From CAVVYV01 sp963818205 (GTDB lineage: Bacteria > Actinomycetota > Thermoleophilia > Solirubrobacterales > 70-9), in contig CAWFRG010000009.1 of the NCBI GenBank assembly GCA_963818205.1, positions 248,001-312,000 of the forward strand: DNA of 64,000 nt, read 5' to 3'. Shown piece by piece: positions 1 to 10,011 of the stretch (the stretch's first letter is position 1; the number at the start of each line of letters is the position of its first letter). Both the position numbers and the translations under genes were made by a program. Under the pieces are notes generated by a model. That model was not told the DNA's origin. It did no database searches and saw nothing but the letters and a program-made list of their open reading frames with translations.

Positions 1-1
1 A

Positions 2-586
2 GGGCTCAGGGACCGATTTCAGCAGGAGCTGCAGGAACGGCGCGAGGACGGCTCCCAGGAGCGGGAGATGGCGACCGCCGCCGCCGCCCTCACCGCCGGC
101 CGGGGGCGGGTCGAGACCTGGCCGCTCGAGGGGGACGGCTGGGAGCTGATCGCACCTGGGATCCATCGCAGCTACCGCCGCGGCCGAAAGCGTCTTCGGG
201 AGGTCGAGCAGCGGTCCAGCGACGAGACCCTGCACGAGTGGCGGAAGCGGGCCAAGGATCTCTGGTACCAGCTGCGGCTGATCCAGGAGGCCGAGCCCGA
301 GCTGATCGGCACGCTCGCCGCCCAGGCCCACGATCTCTCCGACCACCTCGGCGACGACCACGACCTGGTCCTGCTCCGGGAGCAGGCCCAGCGCCGGCGC
401 GAGGACTTCGGCGAGGCGGGCGACCAGCGCCTGCTGCTGGAGCTGATCGACAAGCGCCGGGGCGAGCTCCAGTTCGCCGCCAGCTCGCTCGGCGAGCGGA
501 TCTACTCGGAGAAGCCGAAGAAGTTCGTCAAGCGGCTGGGGACGCGCTGGGAGCTCTGGCGCAAGCGCGAGCCGGTAGCCGCCTAG
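2..586 (+). CDS. CHAD domain protein, C-terminal part (5' end outside window)
   Basis: The reading frame is open to the left edge, so only about 194 residues are visible and the true start lies outside. The all-helical segment has the conserved CHAD pattern: HEWRKRAKDLWYQ (an HxxRKxxK-type basic motif), a DHLGDDHDL motif and a lysine-rich C-terminus. CHAD domains bind polyphosphate through conserved basic residues and are often associated with polyphosphate granules. The PPK2 kinase gene 2.5 kb downstream fits that theme, although MoxR/VWA genes lie between. The stop (584-586) sits in a CTAG tetranucleotide that could also end the convergent VWA gene. A CYTH domain may precede this part off-window; that cannot be seen. 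Confidence 0.85.
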   Translation, partial: GLRDRFQQELQERREDGSQEREMATAAAALTAGRGRVETWPLEGDGWELIAPGIHRSYRRGRKRLREVEQRSSDETLHEWRKRAKDLWYQLRLIQEAEPELIGTLAAQAHDLSDHLGDDHDLVLLREQAQRRREDFGEAGDQRLLLELIDKRRGELQFAASSLGERIYSEKPKKFVKRLGTRWELWRKREPVAA

Positions 587-1939
587 GTCAGGCGCGGCCA
601 CCCTGCCGCCCGCGATCACGTTGACGAAGCTCTCCAGGTGCTTGGTGGTCCAGCACTCGAAGGCGCCGTCGCAGTAGGGCTCGTACGCGGCCATCACCGA
701 GTCGCCGTAGTTCCAGTAGAGCCGCGGCTCCGGGTTGAGCCAGAAGGTGCGCCCGGAGCGCTCGGCGATCGTCCCGAAGGTGTCGGCGTGCGGCTCGCGG
801 CCGTTGGTGCGGGCGTCGCCGAGGACGATCACGGTCGAGCGCGGCCCCAGCTCCTCCGCGATCTCCTCGCGGAACTCGAGCCAGACCCGGCCGTAGTCGG
901 TGTAGCCCGACACATCGGCAACACCCCCTTCAGACGAAACGCGCTCGGCGATCCGGCGGAAGTCGCGCTCGTGCTCGAAGATGTCGGTGACCTCGCTGAT
1001 CCGCTCGATGAAGACGAAGCTGCGCAGCTTCCGGAACGAGTCGTGGAGCGCGTGCAGGACGGAGAGGAAGAAGACGCTGGCGCTGGAGACCGAGGTGGAG
1101 ACGTCGCAGAGGACGTAGATCTCGGGCCGGCGGGGGCGCTTCGGCCGGTAGCGGAGCCGGAGCGGAACCCCGCCGGTCTCCAGCGAGGCGCGCATCGTCC
1201 GCCGGACGTCCACCACTCGTCCCTTGTGCCTGCCCCGCTGCTCGTGACCGAGGGTGGCGATCCGGCGCTTCAGCTGCGCCACCGCCCGGTGCACCGCGGC
1301 CAGGTCCTGAGCCGGGCTGGTGGGGAGCGCCCGGTCGAGCTCGGCGAGCGGCCGGGAGGGGGGCAGCTTGCCCGTCCGCTCGATCGTCGCCCGCTCCAGC
1401 TCCCGCCGCAGGTGCTGCTCGAAGCGCCGCACCTGCTCGGGATCGAGCGGGGGCTCCTGCTCGCCGTCGGCGCCGCCGCCCCGCGCCTGTAGCCCCAGCG
1501 CCCGGCGGATTCGCTGGACGTCGACGCCGATCACCCCGGAGCGCTCGCCGCGGCGCCCGAAGGCGGTCATCGCCAGCCGCGCCAGGTCGCGCATCTCGCC
1601 GTCGTTGCCCGCGGTGATCGCCCGTCGGATCGCCTCCCGGAGCTCGTCGAGGTCGATCCGCTCGGCGCCCTCGAAGCGCTCGTTCGCCTCCTCCATCTCA
1701 AGGGCCTCGGCCTCGGCGGCGCGGAAGAAGTGGCGGTCGAAGAGGAGCTCGAAGATCCGGCGGTCCTCCTGGGACTTGGCGATCGTCGCCGCGAGCGACT
1801 CACGGAAGTCGCGCTGGTCGGTCCAGCTGACCTCGTCCAGGGCCTCGAAGGCGTCGAGGATCTCCGAGGTGCCGACCGCGACCCCCTCCGAGCGGAGGTC
1901 CTCGAAGAAGGCGAGCAGGCTCCCCGCGGTCGTGGACAT
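583..1939 (-). CDS. VWA domain protein, CoxE-like, partner of MoxR
   Basis: About 450 residues read from ATG at 1939. The C-terminal half is a von Willebrand A domain with a MIDAS-type DVSTS motif (D-x-S-x-S) and a later GDART segment; the N-terminal half is helical and charged, as in the CoxE/YehP-type family. These proteins usually work with a MoxR AAA+ ATPase in metal-centre insertion or protein-complex remodelling, and the MoxR gene is directly upstream. The frame as written does not stop at the expected place: it runs on antisense through the CHAD gene and off the window edge. A stop in another frame (CTA at 583-585, overlapping the CHAD stop as CTAG) is the likely true end, implying a 1-nt indel near the C-terminus. 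The end coordinate is therefore inferred. Confidence 0.75.
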
Positions 1940-2869
1940 CAGGAGCCGGCTGGGGCCGGCGGCCCTGAATCCACTTCTGCGGCGCCGCTCCTGCAGCTTC
2001 ACCGCGACCCGCTCGGCGACCAGGTCGATGTCGGAGCGGTGCTTGACGATGATGCTCATCGAGTTCTCGAAGGTCTCACGGTCGATGTCGTCGGCGCCGA
2101 CCAGCAGCAGGGTCCGCGCCCAGTCGATCGACTCGGCGATCGAGGGCGGCTTCTTCAGGTCGAGCTGGCGGATCATCTGGACGATCTCGACCAGCCGCCG
2201 GGCCAGCCCCTCGTCGAGCTCCGGCGAGTGCAGCCGGACGATCTCGAGCTCCCGCTCGACCGAGGGGTAGTCGAGCCAGAGGTAGAGGCAGCGGCGCTTC
2301 AGCGCCTCGGTCAGCTCGCGCGAGTTGTTCGAGGTGAGCACCACCAGCGGCCGGGTCCGGGCCTCGATCACGCCCAGCTCCGGGATCGAGATCTGGAAGT
2401 CGGAGAGGACCTCGAGCAGCATCGCCTCGAACTCCTGGTCGGTCTTGTCGATCTCGTCGATCAGCAGCACCACCGGGTCCTCTGCGCTGATCGCCTCCAG
2501 GAGGGGCCGGGTGAGGAGGAAGTCGTCGGAGAAGATGTCGCCCCTCGCCTGCTCCCAGCCTGCCTGCTCGTCGCCGCCCGACTCGGCCTGGATCCGAAGC
2601 AGCTGCTTGCGGTAGTTCCACTCATAGAGCGCCTTCGCCTCGTCGAGGCCCTCGTAGCACTGGAGGCGGACCAGGCGGCGTCCCGTCGCCCGCGAGAGCG
2701 CCTTCGCCAGCTCCGTCTTCCCGACGCCGGCCGGGCCCTCGACCAGGACCGGCTTGCCGAGCCGCTGGGCGAGAAAGGAGACCAGGGCGCCGGCCTCGTC
2801 GGCCAGATAGCCAACCTTCCCCAGGCCCTCGCGAACCTCGGCGACCGACTGCGGTTGCTCCTCGCTCAT
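1939..2869 (-). CDS. MoxR-family AAA+ ATPase
   Basis: About 310 residues from ATG at 2869. Walker A is GPAGVGKTE near residue 40, Walker B is LLIDEIDKTD near residue 130, and sensor 1 is in LTSNNSRELTEALKRRC. This is the standard MoxR core, an ATPase that remodels or matures partner proteins, typically with an adjacent VWA protein as here. The start is leaderless-like: TATCAT (2876-2881) lies 6 nt before the ATG and no Shine-Dalgarno is seen. The frame runs into the VWA gene without a stop (both ATGs are in phase, 930 nt apart). A TGA at 1939-1941 overlapping the VWA ATG is one frame off, so either a 1-nt indel hides a TGATG junction or the two are fused; I favour the indel. Confidence 0.85.
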
Positions 2870-2892
2870 TTCCCGGATGATAGATACGAGCC

Positions 2893-3120
2893 GTGCTGCC
2901 TCTGGCCGACCTCCTGCCTCACTCGATCAGCCCCTACCTGACGCTGATGATCGTCGGCTTCGTGGTGGGCACGGTCGGCCATCTCTACAAGAGCAAGCTC
3001 TGGGTGGGGATCGGGATCGCGATGATCTTCCTCGCGACCCTGCTGTTGCCGCTGGCCGTGATCGCGACCGAGGACGAGCCGCCCTCGAACCCGCAGATCC
3101 TCCCACCCGGGACACGCTGA
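2893..3120 (+). CDS. Small membrane protein, 75 aa
   Basis: GTG start, 75 residues. Two hydrophobic segments (about residues 15-30 and 36-58) are separated by a short basic loop (HLYKSK), and a short acidic, proline-rich tail follows. I do not recognise a family. It is divergent from the MoxR gene with only 23 bp between the two start codons, and its stop is 1 nt before the PPK2 start, so it is probably co-transcribed with PPK2. A TAGATA at 2881-2886 ends 6 nt before the GTG and may be the -10 of a leaderless promoter; it overlaps the MoxR -10 on the other strand by one base. Confidence 0.65.
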   Translation: MLPLADLLPHSISPYLTLMIVGFVVGTVGHLYKSKLWVGIGIAMIFLATLLLPLAVIATEDEPPSNPQILPPGTR

Positions 3121-3121
3121 G

Positions 3122-3889
3122 ATGGGGCGACTCGACTCGCTCGATCTCTCCCGGAAGCTCTCGCGGAAGGAGGAGGAGGATCGGCTCGAGCGGGCTTGGG
3201 AGCGCCTCTCCCAGCTGCGGCTGACGCTGGGCGGGCTGATCGGCGACAAGCAGCTCGGCCCTCCCGTCTGCGTCATCTTCGAGGGCTGGGATGCCTCCGG
3301 CAAGGGCGGCGCGATCAAGCGCCTGGTCGCGCCGCTCGACCCGCGGCACGTCCGGGTGGTCCAGTTCGCGGCCCCGACCCACGACGAGAAGCGGCATCAC
3401 TTCCTCTGGCGCTTCTGGCCCTCACTGCCCGGGTGGGGAGGAATGGCGGTCTTCGACCGCTCCTGGTACGGCCGCGTCCTGGTCGAGCGGGTGGAGGGCC
3501 TCGCGACCCGGGAGCAGTGGCTGCGCGCCTACGACGAGATCAACGCCTTCGAGCGCTCGCTCGCCGACGAGGGGACGATCCTGATCAAGTTCTGGCTCCA
3601 CATCTCCGCCGACGAGCAGCTGATGCGGTTCAGGCGCCGCGAGAAGGATCCGCTGAAGGCCTGGAAGCTGACCGAGGACGATTGGCGCAACCGCGAGAAG
3701 CGGGCCGACTACGAGCAGGCGGTCGAGGACATGCTCGCCCGCACCGACCACGATCCGCACGCGCGCTGGCAGCTGATCGAGGCGGAGTCGAAGCGCTACG
3801 CGCGGGTGAAGGTGATCGAGACCGTGATCGCCGAGATCGAGGCGGGGATGCGCCGCCACGGGTTCGAGCCGCCGGCTCCGATCGGCTAG
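3122..3889 (+). CDS. ppk2: Polyphosphate kinase 2 family protein
   Basis: 255 residues, typical for a one-domain PPK2. Walker A GWDASGKGG is at about residues 55-63, and the lid/Walker B region has DRSWYGR near residue 112 followed by a VERVEG segment. PPK2 enzymes transfer phosphate between polyphosphate and nucleotides; which nucleotide (ADP, GDP or AMP) cannot be told from sequence alone. The gene starts 1 nt after the small membrane protein stop, so it is likely translated from the same mRNA. Its TAG stop shares a CTAG with the stop of the convergent membrane-protein gene. The frame is intact. Confidence 0.93.
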   Translation: MGRLDSLDLSRKLSRKEEEDRLERAWERLSQLRLTLGGLIGDKQLGPPVCVIFEGWDASGKGGAIKRLVAPLDPRHVRVVQFAAPTHDEKRHHFLWRFWPSLPGWGGMAVFDRSWYGRVLVERVEGLATREQWLRAYDEINAFERSLADEGTILIKFWLHISADEQLMRFRRREKDPLKAWKLTEDDWRNREKRADYEQAVEDMLARTDHDPHARWQLIEAESKRYARVKVIETVIAEIEAGMRRHGFEPPAPIG

Positions 3890-4386
3890 TCCGGGGGCTC
3901 GGGCCGCTTCGCCCGCTCCCGGGGGCGCAGCCGCAGCCCGGCGATGATGATGATGATCGCGCCGCCGAGGGCGACGAAGATCCCGTAATGGATCTCGTAG
4001 GTGTCGTCGATCCCGGCGAGCTGGAAGTCGGGCCGGTCGATCATCCGGTAGACGACGATCAGCGCCGCCCAGACGCCGGCGGTGACGAACAGCCCCCACT
4101 CGCGCAGCGGCCGCGGCGGCACATAGCCGCCCCCGCACTCGAGCGCCAGGAATGTGGTCGCCGCGGCGACCAGGATCAGGGCGCCCTCGGCGAAGCTGAA
4201 GGCGCCGAACCCCGTCTGCACCAGGTCGCTCGAGACCGGCGCCCGGTACCAGGGCAGCAGCATGCTGGCGACGACCGTGGCCGAGCCGAGGAAGGCGATT
4301 CGCTCGTTCCCGCCGAGGCCGCGTAGGTCGCGGACCAGCTGGCGCGGCAGCTCGGAGAACAGCTCAGTCGAGCGGCTGGCGGCCAC
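3886..4386 (-). CDS. Membrane protein, four predicted TM segments, 166 aa
   Basis: GTG start at 4386. Hydrophobic segments lie at about residues 28-46, 63-82, 98-113 and 134-150, with an Arg/Pro-rich C-terminal tail. No family is recognised with confidence. The start overlaps the end of the DUF2203 gene by 23 nt, so it is the last gene of the minus-strand EVE/DUF2203 operon. Its stop overlaps that of PPK2 through CTAG (3886-3889). Confidence 0.7.
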   Translation of the reverse strand: MAASRSTELFSELPRQLVRDLRGLGGNERIAFLGSATVVASMLLPWYRAPVSSDLVQTGFGAFSFAEGALILVAAATTFLALECGGGYVPPRPLREWGLFVTAGVWAALIVVYRMIDRPDFQLAGIDDTYEIHYGIFVALGGAIIIIIAGLRLRPRERAKRPEPPD

Positions 4387-4765
4387 GGTAGCCCGAGTTG
4401 AGCTCGTGCCAGTAGTCGACCTCGTCCTCGCCGAGCTCCCAGCAGAGATAGACCTCCTCGCCCGCGATCACCGCCGGGAAGTCGACCAGGCCCCGGTCGA
4501 TGTCGCGGAGCAGGATCCCCGACTCCTCCAGGGCCTCGAGCAGCCGACGGACCTCGAGGAAGGCGACGCCCACCCGGCGGCCCTCCTCACCGCCACCGTT
4601 TCCCGCGGCGGCCTCGGAGAGCACCTCGTGGACCTCTTCGTCGGTGAGCTGGTCCTTGGCGTCGCGGAGCTGGCGCAGCAACGGCTTCAGCCGGGGTAGG
4701 AGGGAGTTCGCCTCCTCACGGGTGAAGTGGCGCTCGTGGAGGAGCTCTGTGCCCTCCTCGCTCAC
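4364..4765 (-). CDS. DUF2203 family protein
   Basis: 133 residues when started at the GTG at 4765. That GTG overlaps the EVE gene's TGA (GTGA), which suggests translational coupling and argues against the longer upstream start. The sequence has the DUF2203 hallmarks: FTREEANSLLPRL near the N-terminus, GILLRDIDRGLVDFPA in the middle, and VYLCWELGEDEVDYWHELN toward the end. The family's function is unknown. The protein is soluble and has no signal peptide. Confidence 0.85.
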   Translation of the reverse strand: MSEEGTELLHERHFTREEANSLLPRLKPLLRQLRDAKDQLTDEEVHEVLSEAAAGNGGGEEGRRVGVAFLEVRRLLEALEESGILLRDIDRGLVDFPAVIAGEEVYLCWELGEDEVDYWHELNSGYRGRQPLD

Positions 4766-5225
4766 GCTCGGCTCGGGACCGCCGCCGAGAGCCGGTCGCG
4801 CAGCAGCTTCGCGTCGGCCTCGCCGATCGTCCGCAGCTGGCCCTGGAAGGCGAGTTGCCAGTGCTCGGCGGGCCACTTGCGGACGTGCTCGAGCTCGGGG
4901 GCGAGCTCCTCGGCGGGGACGAAGTCCTCCTCGGGGAGGACCAGGACCGGCTCGGCCTCGACCCGCCAGGGGTACGGCTCATTCTTCTTGCCCTGGGGCC
5001 AGATCGGCTCGCGGTCCTCGAACATCTCTGACTTCACCCGCGCGATCGCCCCGAACGCCTGCACGCCGGTGACGTAGAAGAAGACCTCGTCGCCGGGCTC
5101 GAATCCTCGGCCTGGTTCCGCCGGCGCTCCTTGAAGCCGATCGGGTTGAACCCGCGCTCGACGTTGATCCGGAAATTCTCCTGGGACCCGGTGAGGATCC
5201 AGCTCTTGCCCGCCGCACTCGCCAT
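4762..5225 (-). CDS. EVE domain protein (one frame break)
   Basis: The N-terminal part (KSWILTGSQENFRIN from ATG 5225) and the C-terminal part (FEPGDEVFFYVTGVQAFGAI onward) are in different frames and join at about 5105-5112; adding one C to the GCC run restores a single protein of about 154 residues. EVE domains belong to the PUA-like superfamily and bind modified bases in RNA or DNA. The W-I-x-x-G-S start and the GDxVxFYxTG core are both visible. TAGAAT (5232-5237) lies 6 nt upstream of the ATG, a leaderless promoter. The stop overlaps the start of DUF2203. Confidence 0.82.
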
Positions 5226-5248
5226 CCGGCGATTCTACGTGGGGGCGC

Positions 5249-8200
5249 TCAGCCGACCGTCTCGCGGGCCCTGCTCGCGAGGGCCGGGACGTCGAGCGCC
5301 TCGTACTCCTCGGCGGCATCGGCCAGGACCCTGGCGGCGGCTTCCGGATCGGATTCGGCGAGCAGCCGGCCGCGCACCAGCAGGCAGCGGGCGGCGTCGA
5401 GTGGCCGGCCCAACTCCCGCCAGCGCCGCCGCGCCTCCTCCATCTGCTCTGCCGCGGCGGCGGGATCTTCGGCGCAGGCGCCGGCGGCCTCGGCCTTGGC
5501 GGCGTCGCCGACCGGGTAGTGGAGGCGGCCGGCGAGCCGGTCGGCCTCCTCGGCCGCGGCCCGGGCCTGATCGGTGCGGCCTTGGAGGGCGAGCACCACC
5601 GCGCGGGCGGAGATCGCCTCTACCGACTGGGCGATCAGCCCGGCGCGCTCGCAGATGTCGAGCGCCCTGGCGAGCTCTGTCTCGGCGGCGGCGAGGTCGC
5701 CGCTCTCCCGCAGGGTCAGCGCCAGCCAGTGCAGGGCGTTGAACGCGACCTCGGAGCGGCCGACCTGCTCGCCGAGCTCGTGAGCGCGGCGGAAGGACTT
5801 GGTCGCCTCCTCCCATTCGCCCCGGCGCCAGCTGAGTACCCCGCGCATGATGTAGGGGAAACAGAGCTTCCCGGCGAGGCCCTCACGCTCGGCGAGGCTT
5901 TCGCTCGCCTCGGTCGCCCGTTCGACCTCATCCCACTCGGCGTTCTCGACCGCAAGCTGGCCGAGCGAGGCGTGCAGCTCAACCTGCGAAGGCAGGTCGC
6001 CGACCTCCTGGGCGATCTCCAGAGCCTCGCGGTAGGCCTCGGCCGCGCCCTCGTAGTCGGCCTCGGAGACCTCGAGGTGATAGCCGAGCGTCAGCAGGGC
6101 GCGGACCGCCTCGGCGCGATCCGATTCGCGGGCGAGGGCGACGGAGCGCTCGAGGTTCTCCCGCGCCTTCTCGGAGTCGCCGATCCGCCCGAAGACGCGG
6201 CCGAAGATCCCGTGGGCCCGGCTCGCCGCCCGCGCCTCGTCGAGGCGCTCGGCCAGGCGCAGGGCCTTCTCGGACGCGTAGATCGCAAGCATGTTGTCGC
6301 CGGTGTGCATGTAGAGCGAGGCCGCCTCCTCGTAGAGGCGGACCAGCTCGATGCACGGGGGCCCGTCCTTGAGCAGGTCGATGCCGCGCTGGTAGTTGTC
6401 GATCGAAGCGCGACGCTCGCCCTTGTGCCAGAGGGCGGCGCCGATCTTTCGGTGCAGGTCGGCGACCCGCGCCAGGTCCTCCTGGCTGCGGTGGTACTTC
6501 AGACAGCGCTCCCAGACCGCGACCGCGGCGTCAACGCGGCCCATGCTCAAGGCGATGTCTCCCTGCTTCTCGCCGATCCGGGCGAGGTCGGCGGGGGGAG
6601 GGCGTCGGAGAGCTCGAGCGCCGCGGTGTAGCGCTCGAAGGCCTCGGCGTTCGAGTAGAGGACGGCGGCGGCGTCGCCGGCCGCCTCAAGGGACTCCAGC
6701 GCCTGCGCCTGCAGCTCGGCCAGGGCATCCGCTTCGAGGCCGGCGTCGGAGCCGAGGGCCGCGGCCCGCGCGTAGTGCTCGGCGATCAGCCCGATGAACG
6801 CTTCGGCGCGCTCGCCGGCCCGCTCGCGGATGAACTCGCCGACCTCGACGTGCTTGCGGCAGCGCACCGACTTCGGCAGCATCGAGTAGGCGACGTCGCG
6901 GATCAGGACGTGCTTGAACGCGTACTCCCGCTCGCCGGCGAGCCGGCTGCCGGGGCTGGGGGCAAGCAGGTCCTTCTCCTGCAGGGTCGCCAGGGTCCGC
7001 TGGAGATCCAGGCCCTCCTCCTTGGCGGCGCCCACCAGCGATCCCTCCCAGAAGGTCTGGCCGACGACCGCAGCGTGGAGGAGCAGGCGTCGCTCGAGCC
7101 GCTCGAGCGAGTCGAGCCGCGCGGCGAGCAGGGACTGGACGGTGCTCGGCAGCGCCTCGGCCTCGACCGTGTCCTCCTCGATCAGGCGGTTGACCATCTC
7201 CTCGGCGAACAGCGGGTTGCCGCCGGATCGGTCGGCGACCTGGGGCACCACCTCGCCGCCACCATTGTCGGATCCCGGCATCAGCGCCGCGACCAGCTCG
7301 CGGGTCTCGTCGGCGGTCAGGGGCTCGAGCGCGATCGAGGTCGCATTGCGGCGGCCGCCGCCCCAGCCGGGCCGGCGCTCGAGGAGCTCGTCTCTGGTCA
7401 GGCAGACCAGCAGCAGCGGCCCGCGCACCCAGCGGGCGAGGTGGTCGAGCAGGTCGAGCATCCCCTCGTCGGCCCAGTGGATGTCGTCGATCGCCAGCAC
7501 CAGCGGACGGCGCATGGCGATCCCCTCCATCACCCCGCGGGCGGCCGAGAACAGCGCCTCGCGCATCCGCTGGGGATCGTCGGCGTCGGCGGGCTGTGCC
7601 TCCTCCGGGGTCTCGATCCCGAGCGGGACCGCCAGCAGGGCGGCGTTGCGCTCGCCGGCGTCGGGCTCGCCGACCTCGTCCATCAGCGCCTGGACTCCGG
7701 CGTGGAGCTTCTCCCAGGCGGTCGCGGGGGTGTCGGTGTCGAGCAGCTCGAACTCCTCGCGAAGCACCTCGGCCAGCGCCCAGTAGGCGATCCCGGCGCC
7801 GTAGGGCGGGCACTGCCCGCGGCGGATGATCGGTGGGCCGTCTCCCGCCTCGAGCGTGGTGATCAGCTCGCGCAGGAGGCGCGACTTGCCCACTCCCGCC
7901 TGCCCGATCACGGTGACCAGGTGTGGCCGCTCCTCGCGCTCGACGCGCTCGACCAGCGAGACCAGCAGCCCCGCCTCCTCCTCGCGGCCGATCAGCGGGG
8001 TGGCGGCGCGGGCCCCACCGTGGCGCGGATCCGCCAGGGCCGCGGTCGCCTCCCAGGCGGGCACCGCCTCCTCCTTGCCCTTCAGCTGCAGTGGCTCGAG
8101 GCGCTCGTAGGCGATCGCCTCGCGGCTGGCGCGATAGGTGGTCTCGCCGACGGTGACGGCGTTGGGGCGGCCCGCCGCCTGGAGGCGGGCGGCGACGTTG

Positions 8201-8808
8201 ACGGCGTCTCCCATCACCGTGTAGCGGTCACCGACGGCGCCCGCCATCACCTCGCCCGAGTTGATCCCGACCCGCAGCGAAAAGCTGACGCCCTGAGTTT
8301 CCTCGCTCTCGCGGTTGGCCTCGGCCATCGCCTCCTGCATCGCGAGTCCGGCGCGCACTGCGCGCTCCGGATCGTCCTCGTGGGCGACCGGGGCCCCGAA
8401 GACCCCCATCACGTTGTCGCCGATGAACTTGTCGATCGTTCCGCCGAAGCGCTCGATCTCCTCGCCGAGGCGGCGCAGGGTGCGATCGACCAGCGCCGTG
8501 ACCGCCTCGGGATCCATCCGCTCCGCCGCGGCGGTGTAGCCGGAGAGATCGGCGAAGAGGACGGTGGCCTGGCGGCGCTCCTCCGGGGGCGGCGGGGCCG
8601 CCGCCGTGGTCGCGGCCGGGGCTTCCGCCGATCCGGGCGGGGCGGCGCCGAGCACGGTGCCGCACTCGATGCAGAACTTGGCGCCGGCCGGGTTCTCGGC
8701 GCCGCAGCTCGGACAGCTGGGAGCGAGCGCGGTGCCGCACGACATGCAGAAGCGGGCGTGCTCCGGATTCTCGGCACCGCACGTCTGGCAGCTTCTCCCC
8801 GTACCCAT
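5249..8808 (-). CDS. Class III adenylate/guanylate cyclase with AAA-type ATPase and TPR domains (one frame break)
   Basis: Two open frames (8808 to ~6600 and ~6595 to 5249) join by adding one C to a C6 run at about 6597, giving ~1,186 residues. Domain order: two zinc ribbons (CQTCG..CMSCG and CPSCG..CIECG, residues 8-50), a class III cyclase domain (ATVLFADLSGYTAAAERMD with the metal Asp, later GDAVNVAARLQ; residues ~75-270), a STAND/AAA ATPase (GQAGVGKSRL; Walker B VLAIDDIHWAD) and TPR-like helical repeats to the C-terminus. Such proteins are common in actinobacteria as multidomain signalling proteins with unknown inputs. Whether it makes cAMP cannot be read from the sequence. TATCGT (8816-8821) lies 7 nt before the ATG, so the transcript is probably leaderless. 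Confidence 0.88.
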
Positions 8809-8920
8809 GGCCGAAACGATAAGGCAGGCTCGGATCGCTGTTGGGCGAGGTGGCCCCGGGAAATTGCCTGTCCGCTACGCTGCCCGCTCCCGCAGCGCCC
8901 AGCCAGGAGACCCGCCCACC

Positions 8921-9999
8921 GTGCACAGGACCCGCGCCCTGATTCTCATTGCCCTTGCCCTTGCCCTGGGCGTCGCGCTTTCCGCCTGCGGCGGCGGCGG
9001 GGACGACGGCGGCGAGGACCCGCAGCAGGTCCTCCAGGACACCTTCAATAACGAGCAGAGCATCGACAGCGGCAGCTTTGATCTCAACCTCAAGGTCACC
9101 GCCGAGGGCGATCAGGGCGGCAGTTTCGAGGGCAGCCTCGGGGGTCCCTTCCAGAGCCAGGAGGCGAAGTTCCCGCAGTTCGACCTCAACGCCGAGATCA
9201 AGCTCGACACAAGCTCTCAGGACTTCTCCGGATCGGCGGGCCTCACCTCGACCGGCGCGGGCGCCTTCGTCAGCTTCCAGGACACCGACTACGAGGTGCC
9301 CCAGGAGCTCTTCGACCAGTTCTCCACCACCTACGAGCAGCTCCAGCAGCAGAGCCAGTCGCAGGGCGACCAGGGCAACCTCCTCCAATCGCTCGGGCAT
9401 CGATCCGACCAACTGGCTCACCGATCTCTCCAACGAGGGCACCGAGGACGTCGAGGGGACCGAGACCGTCCACATCTCCGGCCAGGCCGATGTCCCGAAG
9501 CTGGTCGAGGACATCAAGAAGATCGCCGAGAACGCGCCGAACCGTCGGCCAGCGGGTCACCCCCCAGCAGCTCGGTCAGCTCGACCAGCTCACCGCCATC
9601 ATCAAATCGGCCGACTTCGACATCTTCAGCGGCGCGAGCGACAACCTGCTCCGCAAGATCGACGCAAACCTCGAGCTGACGCCCCCGGCGGGCACCGCGG
9701 GGGCGCCCGACTCGGTCACCCTCGAGGTCTCGCTGACGATCAGCGACGTCAACGAGCCTCAGACGATCTCGGCCCCGTCCGGCGCCCAGCCGCTGGCGAA
9801 TCTCCTCCAGCAGTTCGGGATCGACCCCAGCCAGCTCGGTGGCGCCCTCCGCGGTGGCCTCGGCGCCGGCGGCGCCCTGCCAAAGTCGGGCGGCTCGCAG
9901 GCGGCGCCCAGCGGCGGCGCCTCGCAGGCCTACCTGCAGTGCTTGCAGCAGGCCCAGGGCGAGGCGGCCGTCACCGAGTGCGCGCAGTTGCTGCAGTAG
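8921..9999 (+). CDS. Putative lipoprotein, LppX/LprG-like (two frame breaks)
   Basis: GTG start at 8921 with AGGAG about 10 nt upstream. A lipoprotein signal peptide is clear: basic N-terminus, hydrophobic core and LSAC lipobox, followed by a Gly/Asp-rich linker. The rest alternates short beta-type segments (SGSFDLNLKV, FDLNAEIKL), as expected for a lipid-binding LolA/LppX-like fold; this assignment is an inference. Frame breaks at about 9399 (extra C in a GGGCATC context) and 9541 (extra A in CGAACCG) split it; joined, it is about 358 residues and ends with a Gly/Gln-rich tail. TACGCT near 8875 could be the -10. Confidence 0.72.
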
Positions 10000-10011
10000 C
10001 TTCCGGCCCTG

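Noticed and set aside
638..1492. Plus-strand open frames of 284 to 403 codons over 638-2941
   Set aside because: They are antisense to the MoxR and VWA genes, whose motifs are clear on the minus strand.
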